Assembly (NCBI RefSeq): GCF_004328625.1
Contig: NZ_CP032229.1
Span: 2,542,001-2,606,000 of the forward strand
DNA length: 64,000 nt
Reading direction: 5' to 3'
Origin: Streptomyces seoulensis
GTDB lineage: Bacteria; Actinomycetota; Actinomycetes; Streptomycetales; Streptomycetaceae
Shown: in pieces, positions 35,574 to 44,932 of the stretch
Layout: each line of letters begins with the position of its first letter
Numbering within the stretch: the stretch's first letter is position 1
Translations under genes and position numbers: made by a program
The notes under the pieces: generated by a model
The model's input: only the letters and a program-made list of their open reading frames with translations
The model's database searches: none
What the model was told of the DNA's origin: nothing

Positions 35574-38500
35574 GTGAGCTATCTGCGGCTTCCCCACATC
35601 AGTGACGATCTGCTGTGCTTCGTGGCCGAGGACGACCTCTGGCTGGCACCGCTGGACGAACCGGGCCGCCCCTGGCGGCTCACGGCGGACCGCACCAAGG
35701 CCGGACACCCCCGTTTCTCGCCCGACGGCAAGCAGATCGCCTTCACCAGCTGGCGCAGCCTGGTGCCCGAGATCCACCTGGTGGACGTGGCCGGCGGCCC
35801 GGCGCGGCAGCTGACGTACTGGGGCAGCGCCGACACCCAGGTGTGCGGCTGGACGCCCCCCGACCAGCACGGCAGGAGCGACATCCTGGCCGTCGCCTCG
35901 CACGGCCAGCCCTTCTCCTACTTCACCTGGGCCCACAAGATCGGCACCGACGGCAGCCCCGGCGGCCGCCTGCCCTGGGGCCCGGTCGGTGACATCCAGG
36001 TCGCGGACACGGCGGGCGAGCACCAGACCCTCCTCCTGACCGGCACGCCCCCGCACGAGCCCGCGTCCTGGAAGCGGTACCGGGGCGGCGCGATGGGACG
36101 GCTGTGGCTCCAGGGCCGGCGGCTGCTGGAGGACATCGACGGCCAGCTCTCCTCCCCGATGTTCGTCGCCGGGCGTATCGCCTTCCTCTCCGACCACGAG
36201 GGCATCGGCAACCTGTACTCCGTCGCCCCCGACGGCACCGACCTGCGCCGGCACACCGACCACGACGCCTTCTACGCCCGGCACGCCGCGACCGACGGCG
36301 AGCGGGTGGTCTACCAGTGCGCCGGTGACATCTGGATCGTGGACGACCTCTCCCCCACCGGCACCCCGCGCAGGCTGGACATCGACCTGGGCGGCGCCGC
36401 CCCCGGCCGCCGCCCGTACCAGGTGCCCGCCGCGCACAACGTCGACGGCCTCTCCGTGGACGAGACCGGCCGGGCCAGCGCGGTCACCGTCCGGGGCAGC
36501 CTGTACTGGCTCACCCACCGCGACGGCCCGGCCCGCACCATCGCCGACACCCCCGGCGTCCGGGTGCGCCTGCCGGAGATGCTGGGCTCGACCGGCCAGC
36601 TCGCCTACGTCACCGACGCCGAGGGCGACGACGCGATCGCCATCGCCCAGCTGCCCCGCGCCACCGGCGGCCGCGAGCCCCGGCTGCTCGGCGAGGGCCG
36701 CCTCGGCCGGGTGCTGGAGATGGTCTCCGACCCGGAGGGCGAACGGCTGGCGGTCGCCTCGCACGACGGTCGCCTGCTGCTGATCGATGTCGCGGAGGAC
36801 GAAGAAGGCACAGCGAGCACCGAGGGCAGGCAGCCCGGCACCGTCACCGAGCTGATCCGCTCCGACAACGGCCCCGTCCGCGACCTGGCCTTCTCCCCCG
36901 ACGGCGCCTGGCTCACCTGGTCACACCCCGGCATCGGCCGCTCGCTGCGCAAGATCAAGCTGGCCCGGATCAAGGACCGGCTGATCGTGGACGTCACCAA
37001 CGGCCGCTTCGAGGACGAGAACCCGGTCTTCACCAGCGACGGCCGCTACCTCGCCTTCCTCTCCTGGCGCGGCTTCGACCCGGTGTACGACGTGCACACC
37101 GGCGACCTGTCCTTCCCGCTCGGCTGCCGTCCCTACCTCGTGCCGCTGAACTCGGCCACGCCCTCCCCGTTCGCCCTCAACCCCGAGGGCCGTCCGGCGG
37201 CGGGCGGGCTCGATCCGCTGGAGGCGGGGTCCGGCGAGAGCGGCACGGTGACGGTGGAGGTGGAGGGGCTGGAGAACCGGGTCACGCCGTTCCCGGTGAT
37301 GTCGTCCAAGTACTCGGCGCTGCGTCCGGTCGCCGGCGGCGGCCTGGTCTGGCTGCGCTGGCCGATCTCCGGCGCGCTGGGCGAGACCTTCGTCAACCCG
37401 GCCGACATCAGCGGCCGGCCCACGCTGGAGCACTTCAACCTCAGCAAGGCGAAGAAGTCCGAACTGGTCGGCCACCTCGACTGGTTCGAGGTGAGCGGCG
37501 ACGGCACCCGGCTGGTCGTGGTGGACGAGGGCGAGCTGCGCGCGGTGCCCGCCACCGAGCCCGGCGACAGCGACAGCACGGTCTGGATCGACCTGCGGCG
37601 CATCCTGCACGAGGTGGACCCGGCCGCCGAGTGGCGCGGCGCCTACGCCGAGGGCGGCAGGCTCATCCGGGACTACTTCTGGGACCCCGGCATGTGCGGG
37701 ATCGATTGGCCCGCCATCCTGGAGCAGTACCGCCCGCTGGTCGAACGGGTCACCTCCCCCGACGAGTTCGCCGACCTGATGCGTGAAGTCCTCGGCGAAC
37801 TGGGCACGTCGCACGCCTACGTCACCCCGGCCCGGCGCAACGAGGGGCCGCCGCACTACCAGCGCCGGCAGGGCCTCCTCGGGGCCAACTTCGTCTGCCG
37901 GGACGGGGCTTGGATGATCGCCCGCATCCTCGACGGCGACTCCTCCGACTCCCGCGCCCGCTCCCCGCTGGCCGGTACCGGCATCCGCGAGGGCTCCGTG
38001 CTGACCCATGTCAACGGGCGCCCGGTGGACCCGGTGACCGGGCCGTACCCGCTGCTCGCGGGGTCCGGCGGCACCACCGTCGACCTCACCTTCACCCCGC
38101 CCCCGGGCGAGCCGGGCCCCGCCCGCCGGGTGGCCGTGGTCCCGCTGCTCGACGACCGCTCGCTGCGCTACCAGGACTGGGTGGCCAAACGCCGCGAGGT
38201 GGTGAGGGAGTTGAGCGGCGGGCAGTGCGGCTATCTGCACATCCCCGACCTGGGCGGCTCCGGCTGGGCGCAGTTCAACCGCGATCTGCGCCTGGAGGTG
38301 TCCCGGCCCGCGCTGATCGTGGACGTGCGCGGCAACGCGGGCGGGCACATCAGCGAGCTGGTGATAGAGAAGCTGACCCGGACCATCCTCGGCTGGGACC
38401 TGACCCGTGACGCGGAGGCGGTGTCCTACGCCTCCAACGCGCCGCGCGGGCCGGTGGTGGCGCTGGCGGACGAGGCGACCTCCTCCGACGGTGACATGAT

Positions 38501-38858
38501 CACCGCGGCGTTCAAGCTGCTCGGGCTCGGACCCGTGGTCGGGCAGCGCACCTGGGGCGGGGTCGTCGGCATCACCGGCCGGCACCGGCTCGGGGACGGC
38601 ACGGTGATCACGGTGCCGATGAACGCGGCCTGGTTCGACGAGTACGGCTGGTCCGTGGAGAACCGGGGCGTCACGCCCGACCTGGAGGCGCTGCGCACCC
38701 CGCTGGACTGGGCCGAGGGGCGCTACGCCCAGCTCGACGACGCCGTGCGGCTGGCGCTGGAGATGCTGGAGACGACCCCGGTCGCGGTGCCGCCCGACTA
38801 CAGCGACGTACCGGACCGCTCACGGCCCAAGCTGCCGCCGCGTGAGGAGGGGGCATGA
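35574..38858 (+). CDS. Tricorn protease homologue
   Basis: Tricorn is a large cytoplasmic peptidase that trims proteasome products. The 1094-residue protein has an N-terminal beta-propeller region with WD40/TolB-like strands (PRFSPDGKQIAFTSW, LAFSPDGAWLTWSH), then a second propeller, a PDZ-like domain (about 780-850) and a C-terminal S41 protease core. Expected catalytic residues are Ser746/His747 in GTSHAYV, Ser971/Asp972 in TSSDGD and Glu1029 in VENRGVTPD, close to the Thermoplasma numbering I recall. The GTG at 35574 gives MSYLRLPH; the frame upstream lacks similarity. The ribosome-binding site is weak. Streptomyces carry several such genes. Confidence 0.92.
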   Translation: MSYLRLPHISDDLLCFVAEDDLWLAPLDEPGRPWRLTADRTKAGHPRFSPDGKQIAFTSWRSLVPEIHLVDVAGGPARQLTYWGSADTQVCGWTPPDQHGRSDILAVASHGQPFSYFTWAHKIGTDGSPGGRLPWGPVGDIQVADTAGEHQTLLLTGTPPHEPASWKRYRGGAMGRLWLQGRRLLEDIDGQLSSPMFVAGRIAFLSDHEGIGNLYSVAPDGTDLRRHTDHDAFYARHAATDGERVVYQCAGDIWIVDDLSPTGTPRRLDIDLGGAAPGRRPYQVPAAHNVDGLSVDETGRASAVTVRGSLYWLTHRDGPARTIADTPGVRVRLPEMLGSTGQLAYVTDAEGDDAIAIAQLPRATGGREPRLLGEGRLGRVLEMVSDPEGERLAVASHDGRLLLIDVAEDEEGTASTEGRQPGTVTELIRSDNGPVRDLAFSPDGAWLTWSHPGIGRSLRKIKLARIKDRLIVDVTNGRFEDENPVFTSDGRYLAFLSWRGFDPVYDVHTGDLSFPLGCRPYLVPLNSATPSPFALNPEGRPAAGGLDPLEAGSGESGTVTVEVEGLENRVTPFPVMSSKYSALRPVAGGGLVWLRWPISGALGETFVNPADISGRPTLEHFNLSKAKKSELVGHLDWFEVSGDGTRLVVVDEGELRAVPATEPGDSDSTVWIDLRRILHEVDPAAEWRGAYAEGGRLIRDYFWDPGMCGIDWPAILEQYRPLVERVTSPDEFADLMREVLGELGTSHAYVTPARRNEGPPHYQRRQGLLGANFVCRDGAWMIARILDGDSSDSRARSPLAGTGIREGSVLTHVNGRPVDPVTGPYPLLAGSGGTTVDLTFTPPPGEPGPARRVAVVPLLDDRSLRYQDWVAKRREVVRELSGGQCGYLHIPDLGGSGWAQFNRDLRLEVSRPALIVDVRGNAGGHISELVIEKLTRTILGWDLTRDAEAVSYASNAPRGPVVALADEATSSDGDMITAAFKLLGLGPVVGQRTWGGVVGITGRHRLGDGTVITVPMNAAWFDEYGWSVENRGVTPDLEALRTPLDWAEGRYAQLDDAVRLALEMLETTPVAVPPDYSDVPDRSRPKLPPREEGA

Positions 38859-38863
38859 AAAAA

Positions 38864-38879
38864 GGCGGGTCCTCCCGCC
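38864..38879. terminator. Short hairpin after the tricorn gene
   Basis: GGCGGG-TCCT-CCCGCC forms a 6-bp stem six bases after the tricorn stop and is preceded by a run of A. On the minus strand this would be a classic hairpin plus U-tract, although no minus-strand gene reads into it. Confidence 0.5.
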
Positions 38880-38898
38880 GTGAACAACGTATAGCGCA

Positions 38899-38925
38899 AG
38901 GGGGGCCTTGCGGCAAGGCCCCCCT
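38899..38925 (+). promoter_or_regulatory. Rifamycin-associated element (RAE)-like palindrome upstream of helR
   Basis: A perfect 12-bp inverted repeat (AGGGGGGCCTTG and its complement) flanks a central CGG. The core CCTTGCGGCAAGG with G/C arms matches the rifamycin-associated element as I recall it (core TTGCGGCAAGG flanked by GGGG and CCCC), known upstream of actinomycete rifamycin-inactivation genes and helR. It ends 44 bases before the helR GTG. A TATAGC hexamer at 38890-38895 is a possible -10. It could also fold as a hairpin, but the match and position argue for a regulatory site. Confidence 0.8.
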
Positions 38926-38969
38926 CATGCCGCAGAATCGCTCGCCGAGCCCAGAACCTGCGGAAATGA

Positions 38970-41162
38970 GTGATCCACTACATGTGTGCGCTGCTGTCCG
39001 AGCGTGAACCCGCGCCGGAGTCCCGCGCGTTCGACCTCCCCGACCGGCTCGCCGCCAAGGCCGACCCGGCACTGATCGGCGCCGACAAGCGGCACTTCGC
39101 GGAGATCGCCGAGAGCCTGGAGCAGACCGTCGCCGAGCTGTCCGCGAGCCTGGACGCGCTGCGCCGGGCGCCCGGCGGGGTCGGCCGTGAGGTGCTGGAG
39201 CGGGACCTGGAGATCCACCGGCTGACCGCCCGGCTGCGCGCCCTGCGCCGCTTCGGCCTCGACCTGTGTCTCGGCCGCATCGTGCACGACGGTGACGGCG
39301 AGGACGCGGAGCCGGTCTACATCGGCCGCCTCGGCCTCACCGACAGCACCGGCCGCCGGCTGCTGATCGACTGGCGCTCCCCGGCCGCCGAACCCTTCTT
39401 CGCCGCCACCCACGCCCACCCGATGGGCCTGGCGAGCCGCCGCCGCTACCGCTGGACGCGTGGCCGGATCACCGACTACTGGGACGAGGTGTTCACCGCC
39501 GACGGCCTGGAGCACCACGCGGCGCTGGACGACCAGTCCGCCTTCATCGCCACCCTGGGCACCAACCGCTCGGAGCGGATGCGGGACGTGCTCGCCACCA
39601 TCCAGGCCGACCAGGACGCGATCATCCGCGCCTCCTCGCGCGGCGCCCTCGTGGTGGACGGCGGCCCCGGCACCGGCAAGACCGTCGTCGCCCTGCACCG
39701 CTCCGCCTACCTGCTGCACTCCGACCCGCGCCTCGGACACCGCCGGGGCGGCGTCCTCTTCGTCGGCCCGCACCAGCCCTACCTCAACTACGTCGCCGAC
39801 GTGCTGCCGAGCCTGGGCGAGGAGGGGGTGCAGACCTGCACCGTGCGGGATCTGGTCGCCGAGGGCGCCACGGCGGGCGTCGAGAGCGACCCCGAGGTGG
39901 CCCGGCTGAAGTCCTCGGCGGAGCTGGTGAAGGGCATCGAGAAGGCGGTCCGCTTCTACGAGACCCCGCCCACCGACCCCCTGACCGTCAGCACCCCGTG
40001 GGGCGAGCTGCACCTGAGCGCCGCCGACTGGGCCGAGGCGTTCGAGGCGGCGGAGGCGGGCGTCCCGCACAACGAGGCCCGCGACCTGATCTGGGAGGCG
40101 CTCGTCACGATCCTCCGCGACCAGCTCGACAAGGAGGTCCCGCCCACCCTCTTCCGCCGGGCCCTGGCCGCCGACGGCGAGCTGACCGGCACCCTCCGCC
40201 GCGCCTGGCCGCTGCTGGAGGCGGCCGATCTGGTGGGCGACCTGTGGACGGTCCCGGCCTACCTGCGGATGTGCGCCCCCTGGCTCTCCCCCGACGAGGT
40301 GCGCCTGCTGCGCCGCGCCGACCCGCAGGCGTGGACGGTGTCCGACCTGCCGCTGCTGGACGCGGCCCGGCAGCGGCTCGGGGACCCGGAGGTCTCGCGG
40401 AAGAAGCGCCGCCAGGCCGCCACGGTCGCCGTCGAGCGGGAGCGGATGTCCGCCGTCATCGACAGCGTGCTCGCCGCCGACCCGGACGGCGAGGGCGCGG
40501 TGACCATGCTGCACGGACAGGACCTCAAGGACAGCCTGGTCGACGAGGGCGCGCTGCCCGCCATCGAGGCGGACGCGCTGGCCGGGCCGTTCGCGCACAT
40601 CGTGGTGGACGAGGCCCAGGAGCTGACCGACGCCGAGTGGCAGATGCTGCTCCTGCGCTGCCCGTCCCGCAGCTTCACCATCGTGGGCGACCGGGCCCAG
40701 GCCCGGCACGGCTTCACCGAGTCCTGGCGGGAGCGGCTCGCGCGGGCCGGCCTCGGCCGGGTGGAGGTGGCCTCGCTGAGCATCAACTACCGCACCCCGG
40801 AAGAGGTGATGGCGGAGGCGGAGCCGGTGATCCGCGCCGCCCTCCCGGACGCCAACGTGCCGGTCTCGGTCCGCGCGGGCGGCATCCCCGTCACCTACGG
40901 GACGGTCTCCGACCTGGACGCGGTGCTGCACGACTGGCTGGCCGGGAACGAGGAAGGGACCGCCTGTGTCATCGGCGATCCCGAGTTCAAGGAGCGCCCC
41001 CGCGTCCGCTCGCTCACCCCGGAGCTGGCCAAGGGGCTGGAGTTCGACCTCGTCGTACTGGTGGACCCGGACGCCCTCGGCGACGGCATCGAGGGCGCGG
41101 TGGACCGGTACGTGGCGATGACCCGCGCCACCCAGCGGCTCGTCGTGCTGAGCGGTACCTAG
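38970..41162 (+). CDS. helR: HelR-like helicase-family ATPase that releases or protects RNA polymerase
   Basis: HelR is a UvrD/HelD-like ATPase that displaces rifamycins from RNA polymerase and recycles stalled enzyme. The 730-residue product has an N-terminal coiled coil (about 30-100), the HelD-type segment YIGRLGLTDSTGRRLLIDWRSP (quoted ends YIGRLGL and LLIDWRSP), Walker A GGPGTGKT at 231-238, Walker B HIVVDEAQE, and late helicase motifs SINYRTPEEV and AKGLEFDLVVLVDP with MTRATQRLVVL. The start is GTG 38970 or ATG 38982, both in frame. The RAE-like palindrome upstream strongly supports HelR over a generic UvrD. Confidence 0.88.
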   Translation: MIHYMCALLSEREPAPESRAFDLPDRLAAKADPALIGADKRHFAEIAESLEQTVAELSASLDALRRAPGGVGREVLERDLEIHRLTARLRALRRFGLDLCLGRIVHDGDGEDAEPVYIGRLGLTDSTGRRLLIDWRSPAAEPFFAATHAHPMGLASRRRYRWTRGRITDYWDEVFTADGLEHHAALDDQSAFIATLGTNRSERMRDVLATIQADQDAIIRASSRGALVVDGGPGTGKTVVALHRSAYLLHSDPRLGHRRGGVLFVGPHQPYLNYVADVLPSLGEEGVQTCTVRDLVAEGATAGVESDPEVARLKSSAELVKGIEKAVRFYETPPTDPLTVSTPWGELHLSAADWAEAFEAAEAGVPHNEARDLIWEALVTILRDQLDKEVPPTLFRRALAADGELTGTLRRAWPLLEAADLVGDLWTVPAYLRMCAPWLSPDEVRLLRRADPQAWTVSDLPLLDAARQRLGDPEVSRKKRRQAATVAVERERMSAVIDSVLAADPDGEGAVTMLHGQDLKDSLVDEGALPAIEADALAGPFAHIVVDEAQELTDAEWQMLLLRCPSRSFTIVGDRAQARHGFTESWRERLARAGLGRVEVASLSINYRTPEEVMAEAEPVIRAALPDANVPVSVRAGGIPVTYGTVSDLDAVLHDWLAGNEEGTACVIGDPEFKERPRVRSLTPELAKGLEFDLVVLVDPDALGDGIEGAVDRYVAMTRATQRLVVLSGT

Positions 41163-41173
41163 TCACGCGCCGG

Positions 41174-41206
41174 GGCGGGGCGCCCGGACGTGCCGGGCGC
41201 CCCGCC
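41174..41206. terminator. Strong hairpin between helR and a convergent small gene
   Basis: A 14-bp GC-rich stem (41174-41187 with 41193-41206) closes the loop ACGTG, 12 bases after the helR stop. It lies between convergent genes and probably works in both directions. Confidence 0.8.
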
Positions 41207-41232
41207 GCGTGGCTTTCGCCGGACCTGCCGCG

Positions 41233-41439
41233 TCAGGCGGTGTGGTCCGGGTCGAAGCGGTCCTCGACGTCCCGCATGCCGGCCTCGGCGCGGTCACGCT
41301 GGGGCTGGCCGGCGCGCTCCTGGTGGTCACGCCCCTGCGGGCCGCGCTGACCGGCCTTCTCGCGGGCCTGGCCGGCCTTCTCCTTGGCCTGCTCCTGCAT
41401 CTTGCGGGACTTCTCCTGGAACTGGTCCTTCATACCCAT
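41233..41439 (-). CDS. Small highly hydrophilic stress-type protein (CsbD/LEA-like composition)
   Basis: This 68-residue, charged protein reads MGMKDQFQEKSRKMQEQAKE and then KAGQAREKAGQRGP, ending DVEDRFDPDHTA. The Lys/Glu/Gln-rich repeats with KAGQ motifs resemble CsbD- or LEA-like stress proteins, but no family signature is secure. Two ATG codons (41439 and 41433) are possible. No membrane segment is present. Confidence 0.6.
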   Translation of the reverse strand: MGMKDQFQEKSRKMQEQAKEKAGQAREKAGQRGPQGRDHQERAGQPQRDRAEAGMRDVEDRFDPDHTA

Positions 41440-41525
41440 GTGGGTTCACATCCCTGGTGAGAACGGTTGCGGCCCCGGTGGAGCCTCGACCAGATTCACA
41501 CGGGTGAACACCCTCCGCATGTCGA

Positions 41526-42410
41526 TCAGTTACGCTGCGTAGCCCGAGCCGCCTCGTCGGCCGCGCCGCCCGCGCCGACCAGCCCCGACCGCATCCCGGT
41601 CAGCCGGTCCGCGTACCTGCGCATCTCCCGCTGGCCGACGGTGCCGATGAGCGCCGGGAGGTAGCCGCGCATGCCCTGCATCCCGCGCAGCCACCACTGT
41701 CCGTACACGTGGGGCGACCGGCGCTCGATGCCGTCCACCAGCCGGTCGACGGCCGGACCGAGCGGGTAGGTCTTGTTCGACGGCCAGGGCAGCCGCTGCC
41801 TCAACTCCCGCATCACGTCGTCCTGGTCGGCGCCGCGCACCATGTCGGTGTCGGTCCAGGACAGGTAGGCGACGCCCACCCGCACGCCCAGATAGCCGAC
41901 TTCGCCGCGCAGGCTGTGCGCGTACGCCTCCACGCCGGACTTGGAGGCGCAGTACGCCGTCATCATCGGCGCCGGGGTCATCGCGGCGAGGGAGGCGATC
42001 TGGAGCAGGTAGCCGCGGCTCTCGGTGAGCACCGGCAGGAAGGCGCGGGCGGTGACGGCCGAGCCGATGAGGTTGACCTCGATCACCCGCCGCCAGGCCA
42101 CCGGGTCGGAGTCGGCGAACGGACCCCCGGTCGCCACACCGGCGTTGGCCACCACGATGTCGACCTTGCCGAACCGCTCCTTCACCTCGGCGGCGACCCG
42201 GCCCATCGCCTCGTGGTCGGTGACGTCGGCGTACCAGTACGCGCTCTCGCCGTACAGCCGCTCGGAGACGGCCTTCAGCTCGTCCTCCTCCAGGCCGACG
42301 AGGGCCACCCTGGCGCCGCGCGCGGAGAGTTTGCGGGCGAGCAGCTCGCCGACGCCGCGTGCCGCACCGGTGACGACGGCCACCTGTCCTTCGAGACCGA
42401 CCTTGCTCAT
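41526..42410 (-). CDS. Short-chain dehydrogenase/reductase
   Basis: This 294-residue SDR has the cofactor motif VTGAARGVGELLA at about 14-26, the NAG motif VANAGVATGG, and the catalytic Ser...YCASKSG (YxxxK). The extended C-terminus (MRGYLPALIGTVGQREMRRY) is typical of the SDRs paired with Baeyer-Villiger monooxygenases in actinobacteria. It is the last gene of a three-gene operon, overlapping the hydrolase stop by four bases. It may oxidise an alcohol to the ketone used by the monooxygenase; the substrate is unknown. Confidence 0.88.
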   Translation of the reverse strand: MSKVGLEGQVAVVTGAARGVGELLARKLSARGARVALVGLEEDELKAVSERLYGESAYWYADVTDHEAMGRVAAEVKERFGKVDIVVANAGVATGGPFADSDPVAWRRVIEVNLIGSAVTARAFLPVLTESRGYLLQIASLAAMTPAPMMTAYCASKSGVEAYAHSLRGEVGYLGVRVGVAYLSWTDTDMVRGADQDDVMRELRQRLPWPSNKTYPLGPAVDRLVDGIERRSPHVYGQWWLRGMQGMRGYLPALIGTVGQREMRRYADRLTGMRSGLVGAGGAADEAARATQRN

Positions 42411-43294
42411 GCGCCCTCCTCCAGGCGGACGGGGACGGACCCCGTGACGTACGTGGTGACGAGTTCCCGTATGCGGCCGTTCACCGCATTCGGCGCCTCC
42501 ATCGGGGACATGTGCCCGATGCCGAACAGCTCGGTCAGTCCCGCGCAGTTGGGCAGCTCGGCCACCAGCGCGCGGGCGTGCGACGAGGGGGTGAGCCGGT
42601 CGGCGGTGCCGTGCAGCACGACGGTGGGCACGGTCAACTTCCTTACGCCGTGGTCGAGATCGAGCCGGTCCAGCACCCCGCCCCAGGCGTGCCGGGCGGC
42701 GCGCGGGCAGGCGTGCACGATCCGGGCGCAGGCGTCGACCAGACGCGGGGCCGAACCGGGGCCCATGGTCGCGTACTTGAGGATCTTCTTCGCGAGCGGT
42801 GTGACCGGGCCGAGCGGCAGGGACGAGCCGAGGACGCGTCCGGTGAGCCAGGTGCGGACGCGTCCGGCGGGCAGCGGCACCACCCGCGCCTCGGCGGTCA
42901 GCCGTCCGCTGCCGGTGCTGCACAGCAGGGCCGCGGCAGCGTGCTCCTGGAAGCGGGGGCGGCCCGAGGCGGACATGATCGTCATGCCGCCCATGGAGTG
43001 GCCGACGACCAGGGTGCGTTCACCGGGCGCGAGGGTCGCCGCGAGCACCGCTTCGAGGTCGTCCGCGAGCGCGTCGGTGGAGCACACCGGGCTGTACGGG
43101 CTCAGGCCGTGGCCGCGCTGGTCGTAGGCGATGACCCGGTGGTCGCGGGCGAGGTCCGCGATCTGCGCGGCCCAGAAGGCGGTGGAGCAGGTCCAGCCGT
43201 GGGAGAGGACGACCGCGGGCGCGTCCTCGGAGCCGTGCACCTCCACGTGCAGGCGGGCGCCGTTGGTGGAGGTGACCTCCAGGGTGCGGCTCAT
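42407..43294 (-). CDS. Alpha/beta hydrolase
   Basis: This 295-residue protein has the alpha/beta-hydrolase pattern: oxyanion region LSHGWTCSTAFW, IAYDQRGHGLSPYS, nucleophile elbow VVGHSMGGMTI, acid HGTADRLTP and catalytic histidine in GIGHMSPME. In this operon an esterase that cleaves the ester or lactone made by the Baeyer-Villiger enzyme is the natural role, by inference. Its ATG start at 43294 overlaps the BVMO stop by four bases, and its stop overlaps the SDR start. Confidence 0.88.
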   Translation of the reverse strand: MSRTLEVTSTNGARLHVEVHGSEDAPAVVLSHGWTCSTAFWAAQIADLARDHRVIAYDQRGHGLSPYSPVCSTDALADDLEAVLAATLAPGERTLVVGHSMGGMTIMSASGRPRFQEHAAAALLCSTGSGRLTAEARVVPLPAGRVRTWLTGRVLGSSLPLGPVTPLAKKILKYATMGPGSAPRLVDACARIVHACPRAARHAWGGVLDRLDLDHGVRKLTVPTVVLHGTADRLTPSSHARALVAELPNCAGLTELFGIGHMSPMEAPNAVNGRIRELVTTYVTGSVPVRLEEGA

Positions 43295-44802
43295 GCGGTG
43301 GCCTCGCTCGGGACGGCGGCCGGCTTCGTGGCGGGCTTGCGCAGCACCTCGTACTCGGTGAGGTCCACCCGGCGGGTGGCCTGGCGGAACTCGGTGGTGG
43401 TGCCGGGCCAGACGGTGGTGTTGCGGCCGCCGGCGTCCAGGTACCAGCTCGTGCAGCCGCCGGTGTTCCAGACGGTGCGCTTCATCCGCTCCTGCACGCG
43501 CCGGTTCCAGCGGCCGACGGCGGCGGGGCGGGCGTCCAGCGCGGTGCGGCCGCCGAGGGTGTCGAGCTGGCGCATGTAGTCGGCCAGGTAGTTGAGCTGG
43601 GACTCGATCATCAGGATCATCGAGGAGTTGCCCAGGCCGGTGTTGGGCCCGATCACGCTCAGCCAGTTCGGGAACCCGGCCGCCGAACCGCCGCGCAGCG
43701 CCTCCATCCCGCCCTTCCACGCCTCGGCGAGCGTGACGCCCCCGACGCCGATCACGCGCTCGGCGATGGGCATGTCGGTGACGTGGAAGCCGGTACCGAA
43801 GACGATCGCGTCGACCTCGGTCTCGGTGCCGTCGGCGGCGACCACGGTGGAGCCCCGGATCTCGGTGACCCCGCTGGCGACCACGTCCACGTTGGGCTGG
43901 GCGAGCGCCGGGTAGTACGCGCTGGACAGCAGGATGCGCTTGCAGCCGATGCGGTAGTCCGGGGTCAGCTTGGCGCGCAGGGCCGGGTCCTTGATGGCGC
44001 GGGCCATGTTGCGCTTGGCCAGCCGCTCGACCAGGCCGAGTTCGTCGGGGCGCTTGGTGAACGCCTGCACCTGGAGTTCCCTGATGCCCCAGAGCAGCCC
44101 GCGCCGCAGCCGTGCGGTGAAGGGCAGCGCCTGGTGCAGCTTGCGCTCGGCGGTGCCGATGGCCCGGTCCATGCGGGGCATCACCCAGGGCGGGGTGCGC
44201 TGGAAGACGGTGAGCCGGTCGACCTCGGGCTGGATCGAGGGGACGATCTGGATCGCCGAGGCGCCGGTGCCGACCATGGCGACGCGCTTACCGCGCAGGT
44301 CGTAGTCGTGGTCCCAGCGGGCGGAGTGGAACACCCGGCCGGGGAACGAGTCCAGGCCCGGGATCGCGGGGATCTTCGGGTCGGACAGCGGGCCGGTGGC
44401 GGAGACCACCACGTCGGCGGTGAGCGAGCCGCTCGCGGTCTCGATGTGCCAGCGCAGCTCGTCCTCGTCCCAGGTCATCAGCTTGACCTCGGAGTCGAAG
44501 CGCAGATGCGGGCGGAGGTCGAAGTCGTCCGCGACGCGCTCCAGGTAGGCCCGGATGTGCTCCTGGCCGGAGAAGGTGCGCGGCCAGTCGGGGTTGGGGG
44601 CGAAGGAGAAGGAGTACAGGTGCGACGGCACGTCGCAGGCGCAGCCCGGATAGCTGTTGTCCCGCCAGGTCCCGCCGACGCCGCCGGCCCGCTCCAGGAC
44701 GACGAAGTCGGTGATCCCCTCCCGGCGCAGCCGCACGGCGGCCCCCAGCCCGCCGAAGCCGGACCCGATCACCGCCACCCGTACATGCTCGTGCTCGGCC
44801 AT
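43291..44802 (-). CDS. Baeyer-Villiger-type flavin monooxygenase
   Basis: This 503-residue FAD/NADPH enzyme would insert oxygen next to a ketone to make an ester or lactone. The FAD motif is GSGFGG at 13-18, the type I BVMO fingerprint FxGxxxHxxxWD is met by F153-P-G155...H159...W163-D164, and the NADPH Rossmann motif is GTGASA at 178-183. I start at the ATG at 44802 with GGAGG-type GTGGAGGCG upstream; the open frame to 45027 crosses the promoter. It is the first gene of the BVMO-hydrolase-SDR operon. Confidence 0.9.
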   Translation of the reverse strand: MAEHEHVRVAVIGSGFGGLGAAVRLRREGITDFVVLERAGGVGGTWRDNSYPGCACDVPSHLYSFSFAPNPDWPRTFSGQEHIRAYLERVADDFDLRPHLRFDSEVKLMTWDEDELRWHIETASGSLTADVVVSATGPLSDPKIPAIPGLDSFPGRVFHSARWDHDYDLRGKRVAMVGTGASAIQIVPSIQPEVDRLTVFQRTPPWVMPRMDRAIGTAERKLHQALPFTARLRRGLLWGIRELQVQAFTKRPDELGLVERLAKRNMARAIKDPALRAKLTPDYRIGCKRILLSSAYYPALAQPNVDVVASGVTEIRGSTVVAADGTETEVDAIVFGTGFHVTDMPIAERVIGVGGVTLAEAWKGGMEALRGGSAAGFPNWLSVIGPNTGLGNSSMILMIESQLNYLADYMRQLDTLGGRTALDARPAAVGRWNRRVQERMKRTVWNTGGCTSWYLDAGGRNTTVWPGTTTEFRQATRRVDLTEYEVLRKPATKPAAVPSEATA

Positions 44803-44831
44803 CCCGACGCCTCCACGCATCCTCGGACTCC

Positions 44832-44849
44832 GCCAGTGAACACTGGCGC
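44832..44849. promoter_or_regulatory. Perfect dyad CGCCAGTG-AA-CACTGGCG between divergent BVMO and merR genes
   Basis: A perfect 8+8 inverted repeat with a 2-base centre lies 29 bases upstream of the BVMO start and 83 upstream of the merR start. MerR-family operators are dyads placed in promoter spacers, so it is the best candidate site for the adjacent regulator. Confidence 0.65.
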
Positions 44850-44932
44850 AATGGGACTGTAGAACAGCTCCGTACTGAGCGGTAGGGGGCGCGGAAAGGA
44901 AAGTTACCGGCGGTACGCCATAGGCTGCGGAC

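Noticed and set aside
38899..38925. Reading the perfect palindrome after the tricorn gene as an ordinary terminator
   Set aside because: It lies 41 bases past the stop but also directly upstream of helR, and its core matches the rifamycin-associated element; a shorter hairpin at 38864-38879 is closer to the tricorn stop.
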